64,000 bases of DNA from Bedellia somnulentella (lineage: Eukaryota > Arthropoda > Insecta > Lepidoptera > Bedelliidae). The notes beneath the pieces are model-generated. The model searched no databases and was not told the origin of the DNA. It saw nothing but the letters and a program-made list of their open reading frames with translations. How positions within the stretch are numbered: the stretch's first letter is position 1; every line of letters begins with the position of its first letter. A program made the position numbers and the translations under genes. This document shows positions 51,069 through 61,961 of the stretch, piece after piece. The stretch lies in contig OY755172.1 of NCBI GenBank assembly GCA_963576735.1, forward strand, positions 434,001 to 498,000. The letters are read 5' to 3'.

Positions 51069-52435
51069 ATCGTATTATAAATTATTATTATAAATAATTA
51101 ATTAATAATTAGTATTAATTATTATTAAAAATTATATAATATTAAAAATATCCTTAAGTTATTTGTAAGTATCCAATAATACAAGTTCTAATTAGGTTGG
51201 GGCTAATTTAATCTGTGTATAATATGTCCGTATCAATGCAGTCGATGCTAAAAACACCAGATTATTGGGCATGATGCTGCTCTAGTTCCTACGCATATGT
51301 ATGGTAGTGAATGTTGGATGTGGTAGAAGAAGTATAAGACTGCTCTCATGGGTGCACTGTCCAAGCATTACGTGGGTACTATGAATACTAGATGACAAAT
51401 ATGTCACGTTATACTCGGTACTTGATATGTTTATAATATGACCGCATATATTTATTATTTATTTTATTTATTATTAACTCTGCCATCCCTATGAAGTTTA
51501 AAGCCGTGAACGTAACATTAAGATGAGTATAGAATAAACAAACAAATAAAATCCAAAACTAAGAAATTTATATATATTCGTATTAATCGTGATTGAACCT
51601 GCGTCTTCTTAACCCAGAAATTTGTCTTCTAACACATACTCATCATTTAATCAATTAACTTCTTTATATCTATTAAGGATAAGTAAATAATGGTCTTCTT
51701 CCATTAAGTCAACTTCAATTTAATTCGAGCAAGCTCCAGCTCCCAAGATGAATACGAGTTGTGATGTGATCTGAGTTCTTAACTAGCTTCTCACACTCAG
51801 CCATAACGAGAGAGGACGGCTCATTGCCGATAAATTATAAACTTGTGCAGCGATGACAAATAAAAATATTTTTACTCGGAGTTGTAAGTGGGTAATGGAT
51901 TCTGTCTGGAAATTATACCACTTTGGAAAATACGGAATATCTAAATTATTTAACTGAGGTGAAGTAAATTCATATATAATGCAAATGTGAAAATTTATTG
52001 CTAATTCTTTATCCGAGAAGATTGAGTATTTTTCAGCTGATATACTTTTGTCGTAATTGATTTTTTCCGAAAAATAATTTTCAACATAGTTCTGCGTGCC
52101 ATGTGATCTACTCTGGGTTTACATGCGTAAAATAGGACAACTAAAATGATAATTCAGTTTATTTAAAAAAAAACGTACATCTATCCTCGATTACAATACT
52201 AAAAGTTGATGTCAAATCTACGATTTCCAAGTGAATTCTCATACTACAATCAGGAACCTATACTTCCACAGCACACAGAGGAAGAAAAGAGGTAATATGA
52301 AGAATAGTGTTTAATGCAACACCCAATAGTCAACTAAAAGGCCCTGAATCCTTATTCACCTCTTACGACATAAACACGTCCACGTGAATAATTAGTGCAT
52401 GGTTTCTGCTTATTTATATATTTTACAATTATTTC
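51069..52435. other. Unassigned DNA with SINE-B scraps
   Basis: 51340-51420 contains a degraded piece of SINE-B (GCACTGTCCAAGCATTACGT) and 51480-51515 its last bases. AT-rich otherwise; no gene. Confidence 0.5.
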
Positions 52436-52520
52436 CAAACTTAACTTTCAAATGTGGCCAACAAATTATTAATACAGAAGCTCTGGCCCCTGTTCGGAAT
52501 TTATAGCTATGACTATGTAT
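52436..52520 (+). repeat. REP-A tail fragment
   Basis: AACTTTCAAATGTGGCCAAC ... GAAGCTCTGGCCCC ... TTTATAGCTATGACTATGTA: degraded distal end of REP-A. 52335-52385 shows a degraded minus-strand head. Confidence 0.65.
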
Positions 52521-55165
52521 GTAAAAAAGTTATTAATAAAAATTATCTACTGCAGGACAAGCGAATATAGTAACCACCCTACATCAATAACTTTACTCGT
52601 TGCTACTCAAACTGCATAGATTAGACAAAAACCAAGGTACAGAAGTAAGTTTCGTTGTCTTTATTGGAATCTCTCGGGAGCGGTGACCTCTTGATAGCTG
52701 TGTGATCCTCTGAGCTCCAGACTTCCTGAGTCACTCTTGTTATACACCTCGGGGATTGAATTTGATGGTTGGAATAAGTTTCTGCAATATTTCATTTAAC
52801 TTTTTCGCTTCAAATACTTAATAACGTTTTGGTAAATGAAAAAGGTGGTGTAATGTAAGAATGTATATTGCACCGTAACTCTATGATAAAAGTTGCTACA
52901 CTGTTAAGGTAAAAGTGTTAATAAGCATTATTTAAGTTATAAATTAGGTAGATCGTAAGATAACGCGCCTTTCGGGGATATTTGGCGTGAACGTTTGAGT
53001 TTGAATAGAAAGAGGAAAATGATGTCGTTTATTATCCTGACTAAATAATGTCAACAAGGTAGAAGTACGTCTTATTATACTTGTGAACATCGTATTATGT
53101 TTTACTCTTCTAGTTCTATTGTTACTTTAGGACTTCATTTTATAAATTTGTAGAGCTTTTGAGAAACTTAATATCTTCCTAACAACCGACGAAAACTTCA
53201 TTCCATGCCTCACTAATGAGCTGAAATCTTTGATTGACATTACAAGGGAAGTTGCGTCCTTTTCATGCTTCCATTTTTCGTAACATTTGTCGGCAAATTG
53301 AAGTATATAAAGAATAGAATCTTTATAAGAAAATTCAACGTGATACAATTGAAATTGCGGAAGTTTCATACAAACTTCAATTTGCCATAATTCCTGTTCC
53401 AGTGGATTAGTATGGTTCCAGTAGAATTTATTTTATTTGTGTTCATTTTAAGCACTTAATCTATCCACCTACTCAATTTCAGCTCTCTAGGTCCAGTCGT
53501 TTAGGCTGGGTGCTGCCTATCAGTGAGTAAGTAACGGAATGATTAAATAAGTAGAGATTAGTATAATGATTTGGTTTATATTAATACAGTTTTGTCCACT
53601 GACATAAAAGATTTTGATAAAGACAGATACCATTGTGTTATTCTTAATAGAATCATCCTTATCACGTGAGTGCGTTGCCAAGGCAAAAAGTTTCAAATAT
53701 TTCATGTGATATTCAGAAGTATAAACATACGGCGGGCGGCGGCGGCGTACAGAATGTGTCCAGTCTATATCTGTTTAGAGCAGTACACTGCAAACCCACT
53801 AAACACAATACAAACGAAAACGAGCAACCCTTAACAACACCTAAGCATTGCTACATCAGCAAAAGAATGTTTCACATGTCAGAATGTTGTACACTTTCCT
53901 AACTACCGCCGAACACCCACGCGGCATTTAGTTGCCAATAAAATTGGACAAAATGGCGGCTAAAGTGTGGGAAGCTCGGCTGAAAATTGCGCGCGAAATA
54001 ATGTGTCGTTCGGGAGTCGTTGTTGAACTATTTCGCTGTTCTCTCATTTTCACATACACTTTTTCATTGAAATTGTTTTGTTAACGTGCCCATTATTGCT
54101 TTTATAATGTGCGTTTATTTGCTTCTGTTTCTTTGGTGATTATAGCAAATATCGATCGGACATTGGTTTTATGTATGCATAAATCGGAACACCTGGGTGT
54201 AATAGAGGGTATTAACTAACCAGCACATCTTTGAGATATTGTAATTTTATTAATTTATATCTTAACCGTCAGGCTACATTTGTTTTCAAGATGAGTTATA
54301 CAAATCAGTTTTCTTTTTGATAGTCGGTCAATTAAACTTCACAATTTTCTTGCTTCTAAACATTATGTCATATCGGTGGATTTGCCTTTTTGTAGGTGCA
54401 CTAAGTATACTTAAATAATCATAATAAAGCTATTAACATCTCCTAAAACTGATTAAGTCGATTGGGATATCAAAAAATATTCCCTGAGCTTATACTCAAA
54501 TTTGAAGATCGTAAGTTAGAGTCAGTAACATTAATTAGTTGTTTAAACCAGTATTAGCCCTTACCAAACCAATTTCCCGCCTTCAGATAACAAATAGCTC
54601 CAATTTTTCTTTGCACATCCCGGAAGCGACATTCCCCCAGTTAATAAAAGTTGTTTGTACAAATACGTGGTAAGATATAGGCCGCGTCCTCGCTCCCTTG
54701 GGCCTACCGCAATGAGCGGAGGAGACACGTAATTACACGGCCTATTTCACTTGGCTCCGGATGAGGCCTGACTTGTTGTCTATGTAGATTACTTGAGGAG
54801 GTTGGCTGATAAAGCACTTGTTTTTATAGTGCTAAGTTGCGGGTCTTGATTTCTAACAGGACTGCAGTTTTAATTTACCTAATATTATATCATAATTTGT
54901 TTTAGAACATGTGTTTCGATTGTTTAAGTGATATTGGATTATCTACAAATACTACAAGATAATTGTTGAAAAAAAAATAACAAAAAAAATCAACAGGTAT
55001 CTAAAGCAGTTTTTGTCCATCTCCCCAGCTAGACAATGGAGGACGTTCAATTAACTACATGGTACAATTCCCTTATGCGATTCACATTTTTTTATTTGAG
55101 TATAAATGGGTTTCAGATCTGTCACTGACTAGTGTAAACTTAATTTCTTCAAAACAAGTAACTGA
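52521..55165. other. Unassigned DNA, no convincing gene
   Basis: An 80-residue minus-strand frame at 53127-53369 has protein-like composition but no recognised motif. SINE-B scraps occur at about 52970-53000 and 53650-53710. 53735-53755 is a GGC-rich run. 54670-54790 is GC-richer (GAGCGGAGGAGACACGTAAT) and unassigned. Confidence 0.45.
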
Positions 55166-55495
55166 AATATGTAGCTGTGTAGTGTCGGTTTAGAAAAGCA
55201 CTACTCTGTTTCATACCATGGGTGACCGTAAAAGGCGACTAAGGGTTATAGGGGCTTTTTATATATTAATTTATTCAATCTGGAACAACAATGGCTTAAA
55301 CAACAAACATTTAATTAAGAGAAATATAAAACTATAATTTTAGTGATTTTTGCTGGATGCATTTGAAGACTCCTCAACAACGATATTTTATTTCTACCAT
55401 CTTCTCCCCTATCAACTTCCAAACGAAGCTGAGGAATTTCTAGCTCTGAAGCTCTGGCTACCCTTTTTTGTATTTATGGCCGTGACATTAGGCCA
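55166..55495 (+). repeat. REP-A with ~90-bp insertion
   Basis: Head GCTGTGTAGTGTCGGTTTAG and GGCGACTAAGGGTTATAGGG, then ~90 bp of foreign AT-rich sequence (55258-55345), then TTTTGCTGGATGCATTTGAA and the distal part to TTTATGGCCGTGA. Confidence 0.8.
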
Positions 55496-55610
55496 TACAT
55501 TTATGTGAAACATCGAATATTCTATACCTAGTTCAACGAAACAAGTTGACTGGCCGCAAACATTTAGTTGTTAGAAACGGTTATTCTAATCACTGACATC
55601 GAGTTACAGC

Positions 55611-55812
55611 TAAAGAGCTTATTCCATTACATTTTGTCGTTTCTGAGTTCAGACGTCCTTACGAAGTTACTGCCGCAGACGCTTGTTATTCCACTACACA
55701 AATTTGACTACTTTTCAGAAGCCTAGCATTCTGAACGTTATTCCAATAGTCTTAATTTAGATTCTGTGGCTTTCAGACGTCTTCATTCAGACAAATGGAA
55801 TAAGCTCTTTAA
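55611..55812. mobile_element. MITE with ~20-bp terminal inverted repeats
   Basis: Left end CTAAAGAGCTTATTCCATTA and right end AAATGGAATAAGCTCTTTAA are inverted. The interior also has GACGTCC / AGACGTCTTC symmetry. No coding capacity; the transposase superfamily is not determined. A truncated relative lies at 3932-4075. Confidence 0.7.
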
Positions 55813-56040
55813 CAAACACAAGCTTTGCTCAGCGCAGTGTCGGCAGCCTTCGTCTCTGAATGGGATTCAACTAGATCTAACTCAGTTAGAAATATCCTGT
55901 AGCGAACTGCGGCCGTCATTATGGAAGGACTTAACTCGTCTTGAATCTCAGATGAATGGACTAGCAACTACTATATATATGATTTTCAGAGATTATACTT
56001 ACAATTTAACAATATTGTTCAGCAGTAAAAGTTACACAAT
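55813..56040. other. Unassigned DNA
   Basis: No known repeat recognised before the LINE-A tail begins. Confidence 0.4.
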
Positions 56041-57256
56041 GAACATACATACATATACATACATACATACATACATATTCTCACGCCGTTAGTTCCCATT
56101 GGGGTAGGCAGAGACTATCGATCGCCACTTTGTACGATCCTGGCAAACCTCTCTGGCTTCGTTTACATCCATCAATCTTTTCATACATGCTCTTTTATTC
56201 TTCATACTGCGGACACCTGTCTTTTTGAGCACATGTTCTATTTGATCCTAATGTGTCCTCCGAGGTCGTCCTCTACTAACATTACCTTCCACATTGGCTC
56301 TATATATCTCTTTCACCAACTTACTGTCATCCATCCTCTCTATGTGCCCAAACCATCTCAACATTCCTTTTTCTATCTTTCTTACAATATCATCTTTTAC
56401 ACCACACCTTTCACGAATCACATCATTCCTCACACGATCACGTAACCTTACATTACACACTTTTCTGAGGGATCTCATTTCTACTGCATTCACTCTACTT
56501 TCATGCTTCTTCTGCCACACCCAACATTCACTGCCATACATAAGCGTAGGAACGAGGACAGCATCATGCACAGCCATTCGGGCCTTTTCAGACACCGACT
56601 GACTAGACATTAGACTATCCAGTGCTCCATTTACCGCATTACCCTTTTTCACTCTTCTCTCGATATCTTCATCACACTTTCCATCCCTAGTAAACAAACT
56701 TCCCAAATATACAAACTCTTTCACTTGTTCCACTTTCTTACCATTAATCTCAATCATGCATTCGGTCATATTCACCTCTCTCTCAAAAACCATAGTTTTT
56801 GTTTTATCCACATTCACCCTCATTCCCTTTTTTTCAAAAGACGCACATGCAATATTCATCATCTCTTGCAGCTCTTCCACCGATGATGCAAGTAGCACTT
56901 GATCGTCGGCATATAAGAGGCATTTGATGATGAATCCACCCATTCTCAATCCATAATCACTTTCACGCAACTCTGTTAAACAGTCATCCATGAACAAATT
57001 GAAGAGCCACGGGGAAGCTACACAACCCTGTCGGACACCCCGAGAGATCCCGAACCAGTCAGTATTTTCCCCGTTTACTCTCACACATGCACTGGAATCC
57101 TCATAGAGTGATACCAGTGCACGTATAAGTCGACTCCCCAAACCGAACTTGGATAACACCTCCCATAAACACTTTCTTACCACCCTATCATACGCCTTCT
57201 CTAAATCAATGAAGGAGCAATACACCTTTTGGTTCTTAGCTAAGAACTTTTCGCTA
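56041..57256 (-). mobile_element. LINE-A, 3' half of a copy split by LINE-F
   Basis: 3' part of the LINE-A copy whose 5' half is at 61962-63901. The low-coordinate end is the (CATA)n tail (56041-56080). The RT frame enters at 57256 and runs to about 56248; beyond that the last ~45 codons continue in another frame, so a frameshift lies near 56250-56260. The other half ends at CTTTAAGGAGC, and the two joined would restore a plausible RT segment (FSLRSI followed by EKFLAKNQ). Confidence 0.88.
56248..57256 (-). pseudogene. LINE-A reverse transcriptase, catalytic and C-terminal part
   Basis: Contains CSFIDLEKAYDRVVR (first catalytic Asp), GVRQGCVASPWLFNLFMDD, the YADD box CLLYADDQVLL, VYLGSLFTRDGKCDEDIERR, LMYGSECWVWQKKHE and GMLRWFGHIERMDDSKL. 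The N-terminal part of the same ORF is 4.7 kb away across the LINE-F and Dong-like insertions. A frameshift near 56255 cuts the last residues relative to the copy at 48-410. Confidence 0.88.
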
Positions 57257-57287
57257 AGCTATCATCATAAATAAGTCGGGCGGGGTA

Positions 57288-59921
57288 GTGGTCTACGTAA
57301 AGTCTCACCTGAATGTCTCAATACGCGAACCTGATTGGCCTCAAGACAACTGCCTCATTGTTGATGTACAAAATCAAGCTACCATTTTTGCAATCTATCG
57401 TTCTCCTTCCTTTAAAGATCCCCAACACTTTTTTCATTGCCTTAGTGAAGAAGTCAACACTTTTCCTAACAAGCCTCTTGCGATCATGGCTGGTGACATA
57501 AACATTGATATATTATCTGACTTCAATAAAAATAAACTGTCCGAGTATCTTTGTGTGATGGCTGAATGTGGTTTTATCCCGGCCATAACAAAACCAACTA
57601 GAATGAACGCCTGCTTAGATCATATTTTTGTTACCCCGAATTCTCGTGCAGTTGGTGTTGTTTGCCAGAGTAGTCTAACAGATCATGCTCTTGCTATGGC
57701 CGGTGTTGAGCAAATATCTCTTGAGCCCAATCGCAAACGTACGATACTCAAAATCGATAACGCCAAAGTAGAAGTGGAAATGCGAGAAAAAGACTGGACT
57801 AAAGTACTAAATTCTACATCCACTGAAGAGGCTGCTCAATCACTTAGTGAAATAATTACTTCTACCATATCTAATAATACCAAACTGATAAAAATAAGTC
57901 GCTCAAAATTTAATCTCAAGCCTTGGATCACCCCCGGAATCATACGATGCATGAAAAATCGAGACGCCCTTCACCAGAAAGTTCTAAGGCAACCCCGCAA
58001 TGCCATAGCTAGGACCATTTACATACGTTACAGGAACTATTGTGTCAATCTCCTCCACTCCCTTAAACACAACTATGAAAGATCAGAATTGGAAAAAAAC
58101 CGGTCTATACCGAAGAAACTATGGGGTACTATTAAAAGCATTTGCCACTCTCACTCTCCAAATGTCCCTAACTCTGAATTGCTCACTCTTAACCCTGATC
58201 CTAAAGCCTCGGTAAATACGTGTAACCAATACTTTTCTTGTGTAGGAAAAAATATGTCACAAGCTATCTTGTCGAAAACCGGTGAAACAGAAGACTCACT
58301 TGCTTCGAAGTCAACCGTGGCTCACGAATCAGTAAGGTCAATGTTTTTGCACCCAACCGACGAGATGGAGGTTAGGTCGCTGATAGAGATGCTTCCATCC
58401 CATAGTGCGCCGGGATTAGACAAAATATCTAATGATCTTCTCAAGCAAATCAAAAATCACATTGCTACTCCTCTCAGCCACGTATTTAATCTTAGCTTGT
58501 CGAGCGGTGTATTCCCCGAAATTTGGAAAACGGGTGTTATAACACCTGTCCATAAAGGTGGCTCTAAGAAAATTCCATCAAATTTCCGCCCTATCACTCT
58601 GCTCTCATCCTTATCGAAACTTCTAGAGAAAATAGTAAACAAGCAGTTGATAAATTTTCTGGAGAATAATAATTTACTTTTTTCTGGACAGTACGGTTTT
58701 CGGCGGGGGAGGTCGACTGAGGATGCTGTCTGCGAGCTGGTGGACCATATTTCATTCATGTTAGATCAAGGAAAGGCTTGTGCTGGTGTCTTCATTGACA
58801 AATCAAAAGCATTTGACACTGTTTCTAAATCCATTACCTTAAGTAAACTCGAGTTGTCAGGTGTCCGAGGCTTAGCACTCAATTGGTTTGAAAGCTATCT
58901 GTCAAATAGAAATCAGCTATTAAAGGTTGACCAGGTGATAAGCGACTCTTGCCGTGTTGATTTCGGAGTGCCTCAGGGTAGCATCTTGGGTCCTACCCTC
59001 TTCCTACTCTACATGAACGACATATCGACTCTCCCACTTAAAGACGCTCGCATATTCTGTTATGCAGATGACACTGCAATTATCTTCAGTGGATCATCGT
59101 GGAATGATGTGTTGCAGAATGTGGAGGAGGGTATGGTCTCCGTGGTGGGCTGGCTTTCTCGTAATTTGTTAACTTTAAACAGCGAAAAAACGAATTTAAT
59201 GTGTTTTCACAAAACGAGGGCATCAGCTCCGCCTCGAACCACACTCAAGATACACACATGCTTCCCTGCAAACCTTGTCCCTTGCCAGTGTCCTACTCTT
59301 GCTTGCGTAACTGTCACAAAATACCTGGGAGTTACAATTGACCACAACTTGAACTTTAAGAGTCATATTCATACACTCTCAGGCAGAATAAGAAAGGTTA
59401 TCAATATCATGAAATTACTCCGCAACTCGGCCGACACTGAATTACTTAAACAAATCTATACGGCCATTTGTGAATCACTGATCACTTACTGTCTTCCAGT
59501 TTGGGGTGGTGCCCCTATTACTACCATGTTGGAAATTGAAAGAGCTCAACGTTCAGTTTTAAAGGTTATGTCCAAAAAGAACTTTAGATACTCAACCACA
59601 AAGCTATACGATGAATGTGGGGTGCTCAGTGTGCGAGGGTTGTTTGTCATGAGGTCTATTCTTCGAGAGCATAAAAAGTGTTTAACACCCTCTACTGAAC
59701 GCTCTCTTTTACAGAGAACTCCTAGACTGCCGACAACATTATGTAGGACAACTTTCGCGCAACGGTTCCCATCATTTATGCACCCCCATTTGTACAATGA
59801 AATATTAAAAATTAATGATATACGAGATTGTACAAAGAGGGAGGTAAAAATAAAGGTGAAAAATTGGCTCATGACTATGAATTATTCAAAAATTGAAAAT
59901 TTGATTCGAATTGTATCTTGA
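57288..59921 (+). CDS. LINE-F endonuclease (partial) and reverse transcriptase
   Basis: 877 residues open without break. Partial endonuclease (about 1-150): FAIYRSPSFKDPQ, MAGDINIDIL, CLDHIFVTP and SLTDHALAMAG; the first catalytic residues are missing. RT (about 360-650): SAPGLDKISNDLLKQI, NFRPITLLSSLSKLLEKIVN, QYGFRRGRSTEDAV, VFIDKSKAFDTV, FGVPQGSILGPTLFLLYMND and the YADD box FCYADDTAIIF. The C-terminal part has YLGVTIDHNLNFKSHI and ERAQRSVLKVM. The first residue used here is a GTG inside the endonuclease, not a true start. Similar in arrangement to LINE-D and LINE-E but clearly divergent. Confidence 0.9.
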   Translation: MVYVKSHLNVSIREPDWPQDNCLIVDVQNQATIFAIYRSPSFKDPQHFFHCLSEEVNTFPNKPLAIMAGDINIDILSDFNKNKLSEYLCVMAECGFIPAITKPTRMNACLDHIFVTPNSRAVGVVCQSSLTDHALAMAGVEQISLEPNRKRTILKIDNAKVEVEMREKDWTKVLNSTSTEEAAQSLSEIITSTISNNTKLIKISRSKFNLKPWITPGIIRCMKNRDALHQKVLRQPRNAIARTIYIRYRNYCVNLLHSLKHNYERSELEKNRSIPKKLWGTIKSICHSHSPNVPNSELLTLNPDPKASVNTCNQYFSCVGKNMSQAILSKTGETEDSLASKSTVAHESVRSMFLHPTDEMEVRSLIEMLPSHSAPGLDKISNDLLKQIKNHIATPLSHVFNLSLSSGVFPEIWKTGVITPVHKGGSKKIPSNFRPITLLSSLSKLLEKIVNKQLINFLENNNLLFSGQYGFRRGRSTEDAVCELVDHISFMLDQGKACAGVFIDKSKAFDTVSKSITLSKLELSGVRGLALNWFESYLSNRNQLLKVDQVISDSCRVDFGVPQGSILGPTLFLLYMNDISTLPLKDARIFCYADDTAIIFSGSSWNDVLQNVEEGMVSVVGWLSRNLLTLNSEKTNLMCFHKTRASAPPRTTLKIHTCFPANLVPCQCPTLACVTVTKYLGVTIDHNLNFKSHIHTLSGRIRKVINIMKLLRNSADTELLKQIYTAICESLITYCLPVWGGAPITTMLEIERAQRSVLKVMSKKNFRYSTTKLYDECGVLSVRGLFVMRSILREHKKCLTPSTERSLLQRTPRLPTTLCRTTFAQRFPSFMHPHLYNEILKINDIRDCTKREVKIKVKNWLMTMNYSKIENLIRIVS

Positions 59922-59959
59922 AAATGTTGAGACACTTAAACTTAATAAATCACTTATTT

Positions 59960-60115
59960 ACACCCACATTCACACGCATACACGCACACACACACACACA
60001 CACACACATACATACCCACACACATACCCACACACACACATACACCCGCTCTCACACATACACCCGCTCTCACACTCATACACAGACTCACACACACACC
60101 TACTCACACAGTTAT
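59960..60115 (+). repeat. (CA)n-rich microsatellite in the LINE-F 3' UTR
   Basis: CACACA runs with interspersed CATACACCCGCTCT repeats, directly after the LINE-F stop codon. Confidence 0.9.
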
Positions 60116-60552
60116 ATTTCAGAATATAAAAGTAAAAATAAGAATCTTTTTAATATTACAATTGTACTTTTCAGAGTGTTGTAGACATTTTGAATAAATA
60201 ATTAATAAATTGAAGTTTTTATTGATATAATTGTTCATAATAATAATTTGCAATTACTACATTATCATTAATTATTATTTATTTGCATAATGTTATGATT
60301 TTGTTTGTATTTAGTGTTAAGTTAAATGGATTAAGTGTATATTTTAATAAGTATTAGATTCTATAAATTTTCAATTATATTTTATCAATGTATTATAATT
60401 TAATTCACTTTGTAAAATTGGAATTGTTATTTGTATTTGGTACCCACGATACAGGCTTGCCTAGTGTGGGGCCGCTGGTATTATGTATTTGTAAAATTTC
60501 AATTGGTAATAAACGATTATTATTATTATTTCAGGCATGAATTTTAGTTCCT

Positions 60553-60603
60553 CGCCTCTCCCATGGCCGAAAATGAAAATATAAATTTTAAATGGGAGAG
60601 GCG
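60553..60603 (-). other. Stem-loop in the 3' UTR of the Dong-like element
   Basis: CGCCTCTCCCAT (60553-60564) pairs perfectly with ATGGGAGAGGCG (60592-60603) across a 27-nt loop. It is ~15 bp from the 3' end, where R2-type reverse transcriptases recognise their RNA. Confidence 0.75.
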
Positions 60604-60635
60604 GTACTCCCCAACAAAAGCACAGTCGGTCGGGG

Positions 60636-61937
60636 TCAGGGAGTCAGGTTCAAGAACCGACGGACGATCCGAGCCGTATCGAGCAGCACCGCTTTCTGCA
60701 TTTGTGCTGGAACCGACACGCCACAGAAATCCAACCGCCTCAAGTTGGTCGCGAGGCTGGTTGGAATTAACCCGTTCGCGGACAAAACAATTGGGATAAT
60801 TTCAGTCGAGGTCACACCCCACATGTCGGTGATCTCGTGAGCCAGATCGAGATACTTCCGACGCTTCTCGGTTTCGGCTTTCACGAGACCCTCGTCATGC
60901 GGGATAGTGACATCCACTAGAAATACCCTCGACTGCGACCGATCCCACACCACGATATCAGGCTTATTCGCTAGAATAGTCCTGTCCGTGATAACGGATC
61001 GGTCCCAATAGATTTTGGCACGGTCGTTTTCTAGAATTGGCTCCGGCAGATACTTGTAATACGGCAGCCTCTGTTGCAAGAGTCCGTATTTCAGAGCGAG
61101 CTCCTGATGCAGGATTTTGGCTGCTTGGTTGTGTCTGTGCAAGTACTCAGTGTTAGCAAGAGCCGAACAACCGGAAATAACATGCCTAAGTGACTCTCCG
61201 GGACGGCCACATGCTCGACAGATGTCTGTGGTACCGTCCTTTAGGATGTATTTCCGATAGTTCCGCGTCTTGATAACCTGGTCTTGTATTGCACAGACAA
61301 AACCTTCGGTTTCCCCAAAGAGGTCCCCGAAACGCAGCCAATGCAGGGAGGCTTTACGATCCACGAAAGGTTCGTGAAGTACCTTGTAAAACCTCCCGTG
61401 CAGCTCCTTCTCTTTCCATACGGACTCCCGATCAGAGGTGCTAAGTACCTCCGGGGTTCGCCAATCCTGTGAGGCCAACGATAAGGGAGTCAGTCCTTTA
61501 TCACTAGCGACCACCTCTCCCCGAATACTATCATCCGTCATCGTCAAAAAATAGTTTCTGAGGTTGCATACCTCGCGGTTGTGCATGGTTTTGGCACTCA
61601 AGAGGCCTCGACCACCACACTTCCGCGGGATATACAATCTCATAACCGACGACCTCGGATGATGCATTCGATGAGAGGTCGTCATCGTGCGGACTCGTCT
61701 GTCCAGAGCGTCGAGTTCGGTCTGAGTCCATCTGAGCACGCCAAATGTGTACATCAGTACAGGCATGACCCAGGAGTTAATGGCTCGGATCTTATTAACG
61801 CCTGACAAGTAGCTATTAAGCACACTTTTCAGGCGTTCATAAAACTCCTCGCAAACACCCTGTTTCACGTCTGCCACCTTCACACCGATGGTTTGTGACA
61901 TGCCCAGATACCGGTATGTTTCAGCCTCGGAGAGTGC
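60636..61937 (-). pseudogene. R4/Dong-like RT thumb and restriction-like endonuclease
   Basis: The open frame begins in the simple repeat; LINE coding starts at RALSEAETYRYLGMSQT. The RT C-terminal region (INSWVMPVLMYTFGVLRW) is followed by YIPRKCGGRGLLSAKT, a CCHC-type zinc motif CRACGRPGESLRHVISGC (about residue 265-282) and the endonuclease core with KPDIVVWDRSQSRVFLVDVT (about 345-365), the P-D...D pattern of restriction-like endonucleases of R2/R4-type LINEs. This enzyme cuts a specific target for integration. The RT active site is absent. R4/Dong is favoured over R2 because of the TAA target; the choice is not certain. Confidence 0.8.
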
Positions 61938-61961
61938 CCTAAAATTATTATTATTATTATT

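Larger units (their letters stand above)
57261..60535 (+). mobile_element. LINE-F, 5'-truncated CR1/Jockey-type LINE
   Basis: Inserted into LINE-A in opposite orientation. Recognisable coding starts at ~57273 (SGGVVVYVKSH), which lies in the middle of the endonuclease, so the 5' end is lost. After the stop (59921) come a (CA)n-rich stretch (59960-60115), a ~400-bp 3' UTR and a (TTA)n tail from ~60518. The tail resumes at 61941-61961 beyond the Dong-like element that inserted in it. Confidence 0.88.
60536..61940 (-). mobile_element. R4/Dong-like LINE, 5'-truncated, inserted in a (TTA)n tract
   Basis: Minus-strand element lying between two (ATT)n runs (about 60520-60535 and 61941-61961) that together are the tail of LINE-F. 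Dong of Bombyx mori is known to insert in TAA repeats. Only the RT thumb and the restriction-like endonuclease remain, so it lost about two thirds of its 5' part. The 3' UTR holds a 12-bp-stem hairpin (60553-60603). Confidence 0.78.

Noticed and set aside
53127..53369. 80-codon minus-strand frame with protein-like composition
   Set aside because: No motif, no splice context and no neighbour supports it; too short to call.
59911..60184. Frames rich in Thr-His repeats
   Set aside because: Produced by the (CA)n microsatellite in the LINE-F 3' UTR.
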